In this document: positions 8,109 through 18,700 of the stretch, piece after piece
Numbering within the stretch: the first letter of the stretch is position 1
Layout of the letters: each line of letters begins with the position of its first letter
Assembly (NCBI GenBank): GCA_043773745.1
Contig: JAYVEV010000043.1
Span: forward strand, 1 to 64,000
From: UKL13-2 sp043773745
GTDB lineage: Bacteria > Pseudomonadota > Gammaproteobacteria > Burkholderiales > Usitatibacteraceae
DNA length: 64,000 nt
Reading direction: 5' to 3'
Position numbers and translations under genes: made by a program
The notes under the pieces: model-generated
What the model saw: the letters and a program-made list of their open reading frames with translations, nothing else
Database searches by the model: none
Told to the model about the DNA's origin: nothing

Positions 8109-10874
8109 ATGAAAAAAATCACTTGTACCCGATGCGCTGCATTTTTGTGTGGCTTATTGGTAAACATGACAATTGCCGCGCCGTTGCCGCTATCAATGCG
8201 AGGGGGAATTGATATTGATGGCCTTGGCAAGAGCGTGCTGCTGGTGCGATCAGCGGCGGCGCAAATGCAGGCCGGACGGCTCGTCAACAACCAGTTCCAA
8301 TTCTCGGCGCTGCCGGATCCCGGCCCTAATTTTCGACTTGTTGCGGTTGCCGACTTCGACGGCAACGGCAAATCCGACTTGGCCTATCAGGACATGACGC
8401 AGCTTGGCGAATTTGGTGATGTTCGTGTCAAGCCAAATTTCGCTGCAGTTGGGGACTATCCGTTGCGGACGGTAAAGCGTGCGTGGATTGTTCAGGCCGT
8501 TGGCGATTTGGACGGCGATGGTTTCGGTGACATGGCATTCAGATTTACCGGTGATGACGGCATCCCCAACGACACCGGCGTTTCCTACGTCTGGTTCCAA
8601 AAGGCCGCCGGAAATTACGACATGTTCAGAAAACGTGGCGGTGCACCGTTGTCCTGGACATTGCTTGGTGCTGCTGATCTCAATTCAGATGGCGCAGCCG
8701 ACATGATTTATATCAGTCCCTATGGTCAGCTTCGTGCCTTGATGGCGACGAACACCCCTGCCCCTGGCCGATCCTGTGCCAACCTCGCGGCGGGATCGGT
8801 TCCCCAAAATTTTACCGCTCTGCAACTCGCTGATTTCACCGGCAACGGGCGCGGCGATATTCTGGCGCGCAATTCCAACACGGGGGAAGTTATGCTTTTG
8901 TCCCTCAACGGCAATGGTTTGACACTGCCGCCCTCGACGGCCAGCCCGACTGATCTCAATGCTTCATGCACGAGTACGCCGCTAACAATCGCTGTCACTA
9001 CTTATAATTTGACGGCGAGCGATGCAACGTGGAAATTTTATGCGGCGGGCGATTTTAACGGCGACGGAATTTTTGATATTGTCTGGATTAAGCCAGACAA
9101 TACGCTCGCCGTCTGGCTGATGTCCCCTAACGGCGGTGCGCCAACGGTCATCGCTAATGCGGGTACACCGCCGGCTGGCTATAGTGTTTTTCAGCTTGGC
9201 ATTGGTGGTGGAGCGCCCGCCACGACCATTTCCGGAACGGCCGCCGCGGGCTCGCCGATCGTGGGATACATGACCGTTCGGGACAGCGCTACTCCTCAGA
9301 ACGTGCTGAACAATGTTGCGATCGGCGTGGATGGGAAATTCTCGGCAGATACGAGTGGGATGACGCCACCATTCATGTTTTTTGCCAGCGGTACAGTTGG
9401 CGGTCGCCCGGTATCATATTATTCAGCCGCAACCCAAGCTGACGTCGGCGGCACCATCAATATCTCGCCGTTTACGGACCTGATGGTACGCAATGTTGCC
9501 GCCGGCCTGGCCGATACGATGTTCAATTCACCCGGCGCCATGTCGACCAATCTCACCATTGCCCAGCTCGATAGCAAGCGCATTCAACTGACGAATGCCC
9601 TGGCTCCGGTTCTTGCGGCAGCCGGTCTGTCGACCAGTATCGATTTACTACGGTCGGCTTTTAATGCAGATCATACCGGCCTTGATCGGTTCATGGACCT
9701 AGTGCATGTTGTGCCGGGATCGACAGCGTCACAATTCCTGATCCAGAATATTTTAGACTCATCAGCAAGCTTAACGGTGAATACAAATACGGGACAATTA
9801 TCCGGCACGCTTCCAGCCACCGGGATTACGGCTTCAGCAGGTACCCCCATCGACTTGATCAATAATACGTTTGCCGCGTTTTCGGGGTTTTTCGTCACTA
9901 GCGTGCCATCGCCGACTAACCCAGGCCTTAACGCATTGTTCAGCAGCACATTTCTCAATGATGGCCAGTCAAAATCAGCCTTTCTGAATATGATCAGCAG
10001 TCCCGACCTTATCGGGATAACATTTACCGTTTTAGTGCGAAGTATTGACCTGGCCACCGGCACAGCAATAGTGAGCTTTGCACCGCGCTTGCGGAACGGC
10101 CAAACGGATTCTGCATTAGTCTGGCAAATGACGCGTGCGCCCAGCGGTACCTGGTTGCTCAATGGCAACCAACAGATTGCCAAAGCTGAAGTCACTGCGA
10201 TTGCCCAAAAGCAAATTTATGTAGTGAACGCGCCAAACCAAGGGTGCCCGGCCACTTATACCGGGATAAGTTTTAATATTAATGATAAAGCACATGCGGG
10301 TATCGGATCGGCATTGGTAACAGGACCCGGGCTACCGCAATCCGGCGTGACCCTCGTGGCGCAACTGAATGATACACAATTGCGACTGCCTTCAAATCCC
10401 TGCCCAGGTGGTGGTGGCGATTATCCCCTAACCGATACTGTTATCGCATCGCTGGTGGATAACAGTAGCTACACGATGGCCCTTTACCAAGCCAGCACAC
10501 CGGGTGGAACACCGCTGGCAACCTATACGGCGGTATTGTTCAAAGCACCCGTTTTGAATGGCGCTCTAGGTGCCATTGCATTTCCGACCATCGATAACGC
10601 AGCATCAGTGTTGCGTGCCGCGCTACCTTCCGGCGGCACCATCGCAGCGAACTGGACACTGCCGTTCGGACTATACGGCGATTATTTGAATATCTGCGCT
10701 TACGGAAATACGAATAATTCTGTTTGCGCTGAAGCCGATCTCACGAGTAGAACTAGATCAGGCATCTCGACCCTGGTACTGTCGGCACCGTTGAGCGGTC
10801 AATACGCGGGCTCAAGCCTATCGATCGGCGCAAACGATCAATTTGGACGACGCGTGCATACAAATTACAACTAG
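8109..10874 (+). CDS. Secreted FG-GAP/VCBS-repeat propeller protein
   Basis: A 921-residue exported protein. It opens with a signal peptide (MKKITCTRC... to about residue 24, AxA-like site before PLPLS). Residues about 30-370 form an integrin-like FG-GAP propeller with calcium-binding D-x-D/N-G-x-G-x-x-D loops: DFDGNGKSD, DLDGDGFGD, DLNSDGAAD, DFTGNGRGD and DFNGDGIFD. The rest begins with a beta-sandwich-like module (GTAAAGSPIVGYMTVRD) and a SPFTDLMV segment typical of large secreted betaproteobacterial proteins, then Ser/Thr/Asn-rich sequence of unknown fold. The ribosome-binding site GGAGG is well placed. The N-terminal half is a clear paralogue of the protein at 45466-48741. Function unknown; adhesion or surface binding is possible. 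Confidence 0.85.
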   Translation: MKKITCTRCAAFLCGLLVNMTIAAPLPLSMRGGIDIDGLGKSVLLVRSAAAQMQAGRLVNNQFQFSALPDPGPNFRLVAVADFDGNGKSDLAYQDMTQLGEFGDVRVKPNFAAVGDYPLRTVKRAWIVQAVGDLDGDGFGDMAFRFTGDDGIPNDTGVSYVWFQKAAGNYDMFRKRGGAPLSWTLLGAADLNSDGAADMIYISPYGQLRALMATNTPAPGRSCANLAAGSVPQNFTALQLADFTGNGRGDILARNSNTGEVMLLSLNGNGLTLPPSTASPTDLNASCTSTPLTIAVTTYNLTASDATWKFYAAGDFNGDGIFDIVWIKPDNTLAVWLMSPNGGAPTVIANAGTPPAGYSVFQLGIGGGAPATTISGTAAAGSPIVGYMTVRDSATPQNVLNNVAIGVDGKFSADTSGMTPPFMFFASGTVGGRPVSYYSAATQADVGGTINISPFTDLMVRNVAAGLADTMFNSPGAMSTNLTIAQLDSKRIQLTNALAPVLAAAGLSTSIDLLRSAFNADHTGLDRFMDLVHVVPGSTASQFLIQNILDSSASLTVNTNTGQLSGTLPATGITASAGTPIDLINNTFAAFSGFFVTSVPSPTNPGLNALFSSTFLNDGQSKSAFLNMISSPDLIGITFTVLVRSIDLATGTAIVSFAPRLRNGQTDSALVWQMTRAPSGTWLLNGNQQIAKAEVTAIAQKQIYVVNAPNQGCPATYTGISFNINDKAHAGIGSALVTGPGLPQSGVTLVAQLNDTQLRLPSNPCPGGGGDYPLTDTVIASLVDNSSYTMALYQASTPGGTPLATYTAVLFKAPVLNGALGAIAFPTIDNAASVLRAALPSGGTIAANWTLPFGLYGDYLNICAYGNTNNSVCAEADLTSRTRSGISTLVLSAPLSGQYAGSSLSIGANDQFGRRVHTNYN

Positions 10875-10935
10875 ACAAAATGAGATCGCAGCCTCGACGC
10901 AAAATATATCTCCAGACGGCCAACATGCTTGCTGG

Positions 10936-11517
10936 TTATTTTGTTTGCCGCATCATCTGCGCAATCTCCTCAAGCCGCGCCTGAATTTCTTTCAGAATCA
11001 CGGTTTGTTCATCTCGCGAAGTGGCGGCAGATGTAGCCTGACTGGCGGATGCGCTCGACAGTGGATGTCGCAGCGCCTCGCGGCGTTGCATGATTTGCTG
11101 ACGAAAATCATGGGCGTCAATGATGCCGGTGAGTTGCATAGCATTGGCCTGGCCTTGACTCTGCCCAGCCGTTTCAAATTTGAGCGTGCTCAGCTGAAAA
11201 CGTTTGAGGATCGGGCCTTCGATGAAGGTGACGTCCTGAATATTCTCCAGCGGAATGGTCTTTTCGACCTGTACCAATATGCCTTTTCGGTAACGCAGCG
11301 ATTTCTCGCCCAACTCACATTCGAGCTTGTCGAAATAATGCCGCGCCCACCACTGGCCCACGCCCAGAAACCAAATGATGGCCAGCGGAATACCAATAAT
11401 AGATATTAAAAGCGTAAAGCCGATCGTCATCACCAAGTAAGGACGAATAAGCGGATTAAAGCTGACTTTGATTGTCTGGGTGTCAATAGTGTTGGTAGGC
11501 AAATCAGCAGTATTCAT
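10936..11517 (-). CDS. Bacterial PH-domain membrane protein (YdbS/DUF304-like)
   Basis: A 193-residue membrane protein. Two close hydrophobic segments (about 27-57: YLVMTIGFTLLISIIGIPL and AIIWFLGVGQWWARHYF) are followed by a cytoplasmic bPH2 domain (LRYRKGILVQVEKTIPLENIQDV, then STLKFETAG). The C-terminus is a helical tail rich in Ala, Ser and Gln, ending in the segment duplicated at 7863-7931. Members of this family are widespread and mostly uncharacterised. The gene is convergent with the FG-GAP gene (61 bp between stops) and divergent from the asparagine-synthase-like gene. Confidence 0.8.
   Translation of the reverse strand: MNTADLPTNTIDTQTIKVSFNPLIRPYLVMTIGFTLLISIIGIPLAIIWFLGVGQWWARHYFDKLECELGEKSLRYRKGILVQVEKTIPLENIQDVTFIEGPILKRFQLSTLKFETAGQSQGQANAMQLTGIIDAHDFRQQIMQRREALRHPLSSASASQATSAATSRDEQTVILKEIQARLEEIAQMMRQTK
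10948..10982. repeat. 35-bp direct repeat, right copy
   Basis: Same-orientation match (34/35) of 7875-7909. Here it is part of the coding 3' end of the PH-domain gene, encoding the LEEIAQMMR region. This copy is therefore likely the source and the left one the derived copy. Confidence 0.8.
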
Positions 11518-11634
11518 GGAATGTCGGCGGGCAACGCCATCAAGTAAACTCTTACTTTACCGTCTTAAACCCTACAACGCCTATCGCATGTTCCAATCCT
11601 GCATCCCAAACAGCCTCATAATCGGAAGCACCTC

Positions 11635-13527
11635 ATGTGCGGCATAAGCGGCTTTATTGCGGTCAAGGCTGACTCGGCTTACGACAAGTCTGAAACCCTG
11701 CGCCGCATGAACCGCACGCTGGCGCATCGCGGGCCAGATGCCGAAGGTTACGCCGAACTGGGCGCAGCCCATCTGGGCCACCGCCGCCTGTCGGTGATCG
11801 ATATTGAAGCCAGCCGCCAGCCGATGACCACGGCGGACAACCGCTACACCCTGCTTTTCAATGGCGAGCTTTATAACTACAAAACCTTGCGCGCTGAATT
11901 ACAGGCGCTGGGACGCACCTTCCGTACCGCCGGTGATACGGAAGTGGCGCTGCAAGCCATTGCGCACTATGGCGACGCCGTACTGGATAAATTGCAGGGC
12001 ATGTTTGCCTTTGCCTGCTGGGATGCTGAAACCCAGACGCTATTGATGGCGCGGGATCACCTTGGCGTCAAACCGTTTTATTATTTTTTTGACGGTCAGG
12101 TTTTCGCATTTGCTTCCGAAATAAAGGCGTTGCTGGAACACCCTTCAGTCTCGCGTGAGGTTGATCTGGATGCGCTCGGTTTGTTTTTGGAATGCCAATA
12201 CATTCCGGCACCGCTGACGATCTATAAAAGTATTCGCAAACTGCCCGCAGGCCAGGCGCTCAAACTTGTCAATGGTCAGTTGCATCAATGGTCGTACTGG
12301 AATCCCAGCTATGCCGTGAAGCCCGATTGGGATGAGGCGGAATCACTGGCACGTTTGGACAGCGAGCTGCGCCGCTCGGTGGAATCGATGCTGGTGGCGG
12401 ATGTACCACTCGGTGCATTTGTCAGTGGCGGGATTGATTCCAGCCTAGTGGCCGCCATCATGACCGACCTGACCGGCAAACCGATCGAGACTTTTAATCT
12501 GGGTTTTCAGAGTAACAATAAAGTCAGCGACACCACCCAGAGTGAACATGTCTATGCCGAGCGTGTCGCGCAACATATTGGCGCCAAGCATCATGCGCTG
12601 ATGGTGACGCCGGATGATGTACTCAGCGCGTTTGATAGCTGGGTTGAGGTGTTTGACGAACCATTTGGCGATCAGGCCGCGCTGCCGACAATGCTGCTTT
12701 CAAAACTCACCCGCCAACATGTCACCGTGGCACTCACCGGCGAGGGTGCGGATGAATTATTTTCGGGTTATAGCAATTACCGCAAACGTGTTGCCGAGGA
12801 ACGTCTGACCGGCATGCTCGGCGCCCCATTCTCGCCACTGCCTGCACTGATTCCGTTATTACCCACAGCAATACAAAAAGATCGTGTGATGAAAGCCATC
12901 GGCCTGCCACTCGCACAAAGATATGCCACGATCCCGAATGTGTTCGATCGCGCGACCCACGCTGGATTATTTTCAGACGCGATGCTGCATCAGCAAAAAA
13001 CCCATATTGCGGACTATGCAGCGAAATTTTTTGATCAGTGTGATGCAAAAGATTACATTGAAAAACTGATGTATGTCGATATGCGGCTGTGGTTGCCGGA
13101 TGATTTGTTGACCAAAGTTGACCGTGCCACGATGGCATTTTCACTTGAGGCTCGGGTGCCGTATCTCGATCACAAATTTGTTGAATTCATTGCCCAGCTC
13201 AATCCCGCGCTGAAGCAAAACGGTAAGACCACCAAATATTTACTCAAGAAGCTGGCTGAAAAATATCTGCCCCAAGCCATTGTTCACCGCGGCAAACAGG
13301 GCTTTGTGATGCCCTTGTCACCGTGGCTAGAAGGCGGCCTCAAAAAACACATGGAAGCATCGCTAGGCGCGGACGGTTTGCAAAAACGCGGGCTGTTTCG
13401 CGACGGCAGATTGGCTCATTTACTGGCTGACCACAGACGCGGCCGCAGCAACCATGCCGGACGCTTATGGGCGCTGACTGTTTTAGAGTTATGGTTTAAA
13501 CGGCATCAACCCGATTTCAAATTATAA
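11635..13527 (+). CDS. Asparagine synthase (glutamine-hydrolysing)-like amidotransferase
   Basis: A 630-residue two-domain enzyme. The N-terminal glutaminase (class II, residues 2-215) starts with the nucleophile Cys2 (MCGISGF) and has LAHRGPDAEG and FNGELYNY. The C-terminal synthetase domain carries the ATP-pyrophosphatase loop SGGIDSS (264-270). The length fits the AsnB-like amidotransferases that sit in exopolysaccharide and exosortase clusters better than dedicated AsnB, so the acceptor may be a sugar or peptide rather than free aspartate. It is the first gene of an operon with two glycosyltransferases, with only 4 bp to the next start. Confidence 0.88.
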   Translation: MCGISGFIAVKADSAYDKSETLRRMNRTLAHRGPDAEGYAELGAAHLGHRRLSVIDIEASRQPMTTADNRYTLLFNGELYNYKTLRAELQALGRTFRTAGDTEVALQAIAHYGDAVLDKLQGMFAFACWDAETQTLLMARDHLGVKPFYYFFDGQVFAFASEIKALLEHPSVSREVDLDALGLFLECQYIPAPLTIYKSIRKLPAGQALKLVNGQLHQWSYWNPSYAVKPDWDEAESLARLDSELRRSVESMLVADVPLGAFVSGGIDSSLVAAIMTDLTGKPIETFNLGFQSNNKVSDTTQSEHVYAERVAQHIGAKHHALMVTPDDVLSAFDSWVEVFDEPFGDQAALPTMLLSKLTRQHVTVALTGEGADELFSGYSNYRKRVAEERLTGMLGAPFSPLPALIPLLPTAIQKDRVMKAIGLPLAQRYATIPNVFDRATHAGLFSDAMLHQQKTHIADYAAKFFDQCDAKDYIEKLMYVDMRLWLPDDLLTKVDRATMAFSLEARVPYLDHKFVEFIAQLNPALKQNGKTTKYLLKKLAEKYLPQAIVHRGKQGFVMPLSPWLEGGLKKHMEASLGADGLQKRGLFRDGRLAHLLADHRRGRSNHAGRLWALTVLELWFKRHQPDFKL

Positions 13528-13531
13528 AAAC

Positions 13532-14662
13532 ATGGCCCATCCACTATCTTCATCTCCACTGTCGATACTTCATACCGAAAATTCGACCGGCTGGGGCGGA
13601 CAAGAAATTCGCATTCTCACCGAAGCGCGCGGCATGCTGGAGCGCGGTCATCAGGTAATGCTTCTGACACCGGCCGATGCTGAGATCCTGCTCGCGGCAA
13701 AACAAATGGGCATTCCCACCACCACGCTTGATATTGAAAAAAAACGCCTGGGGCCCTTGTTTCGCCTGCGCTCATGGCTGGTGCGGCATGGCCGCCAATA
13801 TGATGTCATTAACACCCACAGCTCAACCGATAGCTGGCTCAGTGCCGTGGCCTGCGCCACGCTGCCATATATGCCGTCCATCGTGCGCACCCGGCATGTT
13901 TCAACCCCGATCAATAATCATTTTTCAACACGCTGGCTTTACACCAGAGCGACTTCGCATATCGTGACGGCTGGTGAAGCGCTGCGCCAGCAGCTGCATC
14001 GCGATAACGGCTATGCGCTGGCAAGCATGACATCTGTACGGACCGGCATTGATCTGCAGCACTACCGGCCTTTGGACAAAACCGCGATGCGCGCAAAGCT
14101 GGGCATCGAGAATGACCCCACGCTCGGTGTGTTAGCGACATTGCGTGACTGGAAAGGCCATCGCGATTTGCTGGATGCGTTCGTGTTGTTGCGCAAACGA
14201 TTCCCGCATTTGCAATCCTGGCGGCTGCTCATCATCGGCGACGGACCGGAACGCGAGCGTCTGACGAATCGTATTGCCGAGCTCAATTTGCAAAATATTG
14301 TGCGCATGGTCGGAAATCAACAGAATGTGCCGGAATGGCTATCAGCACTGGATTTACTCACCCTGCCTTCCTACGGTGCCGAGGGCGTACCGCAAGGCAT
14401 CATGCAGGGCATGGCGTGCGGTCTGGCGGTGGTCTCAACAACGGTCGGCGCGATTAACGAGGCGGTACAGGAAGGCTTGACCGGCTACCTGGTGAAGCCG
14501 CGCGATCCCACGTTATTGGCCGAGGCACTCGCCAAGCTGATGGGGGATGATGCGCTGAGTCTGCAAATGGGCGCGGCCAGTTACCGTTATGCGCAACAGC
14601 ATTTTGGTATTGATGTGATGCTCGATAAAATGGAAGCGATTTTTCGGCAGGCTGCACAATGA
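13532..14662 (+). CDS. GT4-family glycosyltransferase
   Basis: A 376-residue GT-B fold enzyme of family 4 (GT1 Pfam). The N-terminal half has the glycine-rich acceptor loop (STGWGGQEIRI, about residues 13-23). The C-terminal half has the donor-binding region with LLIIGDGPERERL and the EX7E-like block GAEGVPQGIMQGMACGLAVV. The start follows the amidotransferase stop by 4 bp and the stop overlaps the next start by 4 bp (ATGA), so three genes are probably co-translated. It likely adds a sugar to a lipid-linked glycan such as LPS or an exopolysaccharide; the donor cannot be read from the sequence. Confidence 0.9.
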   Translation: MAHPLSSSPLSILHTENSTGWGGQEIRILTEARGMLERGHQVMLLTPADAEILLAAKQMGIPTTTLDIEKKRLGPLFRLRSWLVRHGRQYDVINTHSSTDSWLSAVACATLPYMPSIVRTRHVSTPINNHFSTRWLYTRATSHIVTAGEALRQQLHRDNGYALASMTSVRTGIDLQHYRPLDKTAMRAKLGIENDPTLGVLATLRDWKGHRDLLDAFVLLRKRFPHLQSWRLLIIGDGPERERLTNRIAELNLQNIVRMVGNQQNVPEWLSALDLLTLPSYGAEGVPQGIMQGMACGLAVVSTTVGAINEAVQEGLTGYLVKPRDPTLLAEALAKLMGDDALSLQMGAASYRYAQQHFGIDVMLDKMEAIFRQAAQ

Positions 14663-15747
14663 ATAAAGTCCCCATTGCTGGCAGCGCTGAAGCGCTTACT
14701 GCCAAGCGAATTCTGATTATCAATGTCACCCGTATCGGCGATACGCTGCTTAACACCCCCGCCATTCGCGCCATTGCAAAACATTTCCCCAATGCGGCCA
14801 TCACTTGTTTGGGGCACGCCAAGCGTGTTGAGGTATTAAATCATTTGCCCTATCTCACCAAAGTGGGCGAGATCGATAAACATTCCGCGCTGTATCGCGG
14901 GCGACTGGGTTTATTAACCGGCGAGCGTTATGACTGGGCCTTTGTATGGGGCAATGATGATGCGTTACATCGCTACGCGCTGCGCAAAGCGGACCGTGTT
15001 GTCGGTTATGCGCAAAAAAATGCTGCCTTAAATAAGCAGCTGTTCCATGCCGCGGCGCAACCAAAGCTCTACAGCATGCATGGTGTGGCGATGCAGTTGG
15101 CGCTGGCGCATTCGGCGGGCATTGCAGCCGATGGTTATCGCCTTGATTACGCGGTTGCCGGTAACGAAATACTGACCGCGAAAGCCAAGCTGGAGCGCGA
15201 TTTAGGTGCCAACAAAAAACCTGTCATCGGCTTGCAAGTCGCCAGCTTTCCGACTAAGGCTTACCGCGATTGGCCGATTGAGCAATTCATCGCGCTGGGT
15301 ATTCGCATAGTGAAATCGCACCCCAACGCACATTTTTGCTTATTCGGCGGGCTGGATGATCGTGAGCGCACCGCTACCTTTAAAAATTTGTTACCTGACA
15401 ACACCACCGATTACGCAGGGCAATTAAGTCTGCGTGAAACGGTGGCGATCATGAACGAAATCGATTTATATATCGGCGTTGATACCGGGCCCACCCATTT
15501 GTTTGGTGCGCTCGGCAAGCCGATGGTGGCGATGTATCACCCCACCTTACCCAGCGCTCTCTATAAGCCTTTGCAGCATCCGGCTTTATATGTGGTCGAT
15601 CATCCTCTGGCTGGCACCACCACCGATGCAACCGTGCCGATTTCTGATATCACCGTCGAGATGGTCTGGGAGCGGGTATCGGATGCGCTGTCGGGCGTTC
15701 CTTCCCGATTTCCAGGAATGATGCCGGTTGGCATCATTCCTGAATAA
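14659..15747 (+). CDS. Glycosyltransferase family 9 (heptosyltransferase-like)
   Basis: A 362-residue GT9 enzyme related to ADP-heptose:LPS heptosyltransferases. The N-terminal motif ILIINVTRIGDTLLNTPAIR (18-37) and the C-terminal donor site DLYIGVDTGPTHLFGALGKPMVAMY are both clear. It is the third gene of the operon. Together with the GT4 enzyme and the amidotransferase it points to assembly of an LPS core or another surface glycan. The last codons lie inside a perfect inverted repeat. Confidence 0.9.
   Translation: MNKVPIAGSAEALTAKRILIINVTRIGDTLLNTPAIRAIAKHFPNAAITCLGHAKRVEVLNHLPYLTKVGEIDKHSALYRGRLGLLTGERYDWAFVWGNDDALHRYALRKADRVVGYAQKNAALNKQLFHAAAQPKLYSMHGVAMQLALAHSAGIAADGYRLDYAVAGNEILTAKAKLERDLGANKKPVIGLQVASFPTKAYRDWPIEQFIALGIRIVKSHPNAHFCLFGGLDDRERTATFKNLLPDNTTDYAGQLSLRETVAIMNEIDLYIGVDTGPTHLFGALGKPMVAMYHPTLPSALYKPLQHPALYVVDHPLAGTTTDATVPISDITVEMVWERVSDALSGVPSRFPGMMPVGIIPE
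15713..15742. other. Perfect hairpin across the last codons of the GT9 gene
   Basis: Thirteen paired bases (15713-15725 with 15730-15742) close a GGTT loop. The stem lies within the final codons of the gene, just before the TAA at 15745. The only T-run downstream (about 15773-15779) is too far for a classic terminator, so an mRNA 3'-end stabiliser or a weak terminator is more likely. Confidence 0.55.
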
Positions 15748-15792
15748 CGATGGTCATGCCTCGCGCAGTAAAAGTTTTTTGTTCATTTTTGG

Positions 15793-18700
15793 CTAGCGCA
15801 AAAACAGCAAATTAGTTGGCATTTTTGCATTGGCAGAAGTCACATCATTGTCGTTCAACGCAATAATTGGGGGCGGCGCTGCAACCGCTTTCTGGCCTAA
15901 TGCCATGAGCGACTTATTAAGCGCTTTAAGATCGTCGCTGATAAGCAGGGAAAACTGATCGCTGACTTCTTTAAGTTCCGACTCCAGCGCCACAATATTG
16001 GCGATCTGGTAATCAGCCGGCTTGCCCTCATAGCCTATGATAGCGCCGTATAACTGGTCCGTGTGTTCGCGCAAGCGCTCCTCGCCGGTAATCGCACCGC
16101 CTTCCGTGGTCGCCACGATCAGCTTGCGTACGATATCAATCTTGGCATCAAGTGTGGCAACCTGTTTCTTCAGGCCACTGCTTTCCGGCAGAGTGTCCAG
16201 ATGCTGCGCAAGTTCACTACGCAGAAAAGTAATCCGGTCCATCAATGTACTTTCAGCGTCAAATAACGCTTTTACACGAAGCGCCGCACCAAACTGTGCC
16301 TTGCGATCAGCTGGTGTGAAGGTTGCACGTCTATCGAGGCCGACCACCATCTTGGTCTCTATCGTTTGTCCATTTTTGGTCATGCGGATACGATAATTAC
16401 CTGGTAGCACACGCGGTCCCTGGGTGCCGGACTGAGCCAACTGGGCGGCAGGTGGCACCCGTGGTGGTTTTTCGCGCATCGACCACGTTACCCGATTCAA
16501 ACCGGGCCGCTTGCTGGCCGGTAGCTGACCCACCACTCTGCCGTTGGCATCAATAACTTCAAGCTTGAGCTTCCCGAATAAATGGCGAGTACGCTGGTAG
16601 TACGTGATTACCGCCCCGTCTGGAGGGTTTTCCCCGGTGAATACGGCATCACCATTGGGCCAGCCGCCGTTTGCCTGGACGCGTTGTTGTGTGGGCCGGG
16701 TAGCCACAAAGCTTATTTCCTCACCGAGCAATTTTGCCGAAAGTGCACGCAGTGGCGTGATGTCATCAACGATCCAAATACCGCGTCCATGAGTTGCCAG
16801 AATCAAATCGTTATCGCGTGGGTGGATGGCGATGTCACGCACCGCCACCGCCGGCAGATTGCCACCCTTGAAATGAGCCCAATTTTCGCCGCTGTCGATG
16901 GAAATATAAAGACCCAATTCGGTGCCCAAGAATAGCAGGTTATGATTAACCAAATCCTCTTTGATGACATGGGCGTAACCTTGTACGCGCTTAAGATTGG
17001 CGGGCGATAAAAGCGGTTTCCAGGTCTTGCCAAAATCGCGGGTTTGGTAAACATGGGCAGCCATATCGCCCACGGTATGCCGGTCAAACGCAGCATAAGC
17101 AGTTGCCGCATCAAAATTGCTTGCCTGCACCCAGCTGACCCATGAACCCGCGGGCAAACCGGTGACATTGGGCGCCACATTTCTCCACGACTTTCCAGCA
17201 TCACGAGTGATTTGAAGATTGCCGTCATCGGTTCCTACCCAAATCACGTTGGCGTTTTTGGGTGACTCGCTAATTGAGTAAATGGTTTCGTGCATCTCTG
17301 CTGCCGAGTTATCAACGGTCACACCGCCTGATTTTTCCTGCTGTTGTTTGTCTGGGTTATTCGTCGTCAAATCAGGAGAGATACGAGTCCAGCTTTGTCC
17401 GTGATCACGAGTGCGATAAAGAAACTGGCTACCGATGTAGACCGTTTTTTTATCACTGGGCGAAAGTGCGATCGGCGTGTTCCAGTTAAAACGCAGCTTC
17501 TTAAACGCTTTTAAATCGACCGCATTCAGTCTGGGCTGAATATCGCGCGACTCATGGGTGTGACGGTTCACGCGGCCAATGGCACCGCCCTGCGCTTCCG
17601 CATAAAGATAATTTGGATCAGACGGATCGGCGAACATCCAAAAGCCATCTCCGCCAAACATGTTTTCCCATTGGCTATTCGTAATTCCGCCTGGATACTG
17701 CGATTGCCCGATCCAAGAACTGTTGTCCTGTAGTCCGCCATAAACCTGGTAGGGATCTTTGTTATCAACGCTAACATGATAAAACTGTGAAACAGGTAAA
17801 TTGCCGCCTTTCCACCATTTGCTGCCACCATTGTATGAGTACCACATACCGCCATCATCGCCGGCAAAAATAGTTTGACCATGAGTGGAAGGCGCAGGAT
17901 CAATCCACACATCGTGAACATCGCCATGCATGCCAGTAAAGCCGCCCACCGCGCTAAAGCTTCTGCCTGCGTCCGTGCTTATAATTAAAGCACCATCCGT
18001 CTTGTACACCCTGTCTGCATTCAGCGAGTCCACAATCAGGTTGGCAAAATAGAAGGGGCGCCACACCATCCATTGGCTTTTATCGCGTACTTGCCAAGTC
18101 TGCCCCGCATCATCGGATACATATAGCGCGCTATCCGTTGATTCAATAAAAGCATAAACACGTTTGGCATCGCTCGGTGCAACCGTGACGGCAATTCGCC
18201 CAAACGGTTTTTTCGGGAAACCTTTATTAGTATTTTCTGTGATTTCTGACCAAGTCAAGCCGCCATCGGCTGAGCGATAAAGGCCGCTTCCCGACGGAGC
18301 TGTTGGGGATTCGCCGCCGGAGCGAAACGTCCAGCCTTGGCGACGAAAATCCCACATGCCCGCAAAAATAATATTCGGGTTGGTGGGGTCAAACGAAATC
18401 ATTGAGCAACCAGTTGATAAATTGCTGCCCTTGAGCATCAGATTCCAGCTTTTACCGCCATCGTTGGTCTTGTACAGTCCACGGTCGGCAGAATCACTCC
18501 AGAGTTTGCCCGCCACACAAGCGTAAACCGTGTTGCTGTCTTTGGGACTGACGAGAATTTTGGCAATTCGTTCGGAATTTGGCAGGCCCATATTGACCCA
18601 GGTATCGCCACCATCCGCAGATTTGTAAATGCCATCACCAATGGATACGCTATTACGTGTCCACGCTTCACCCGTTCCAACCCAGATATTGTTCGTGTTT

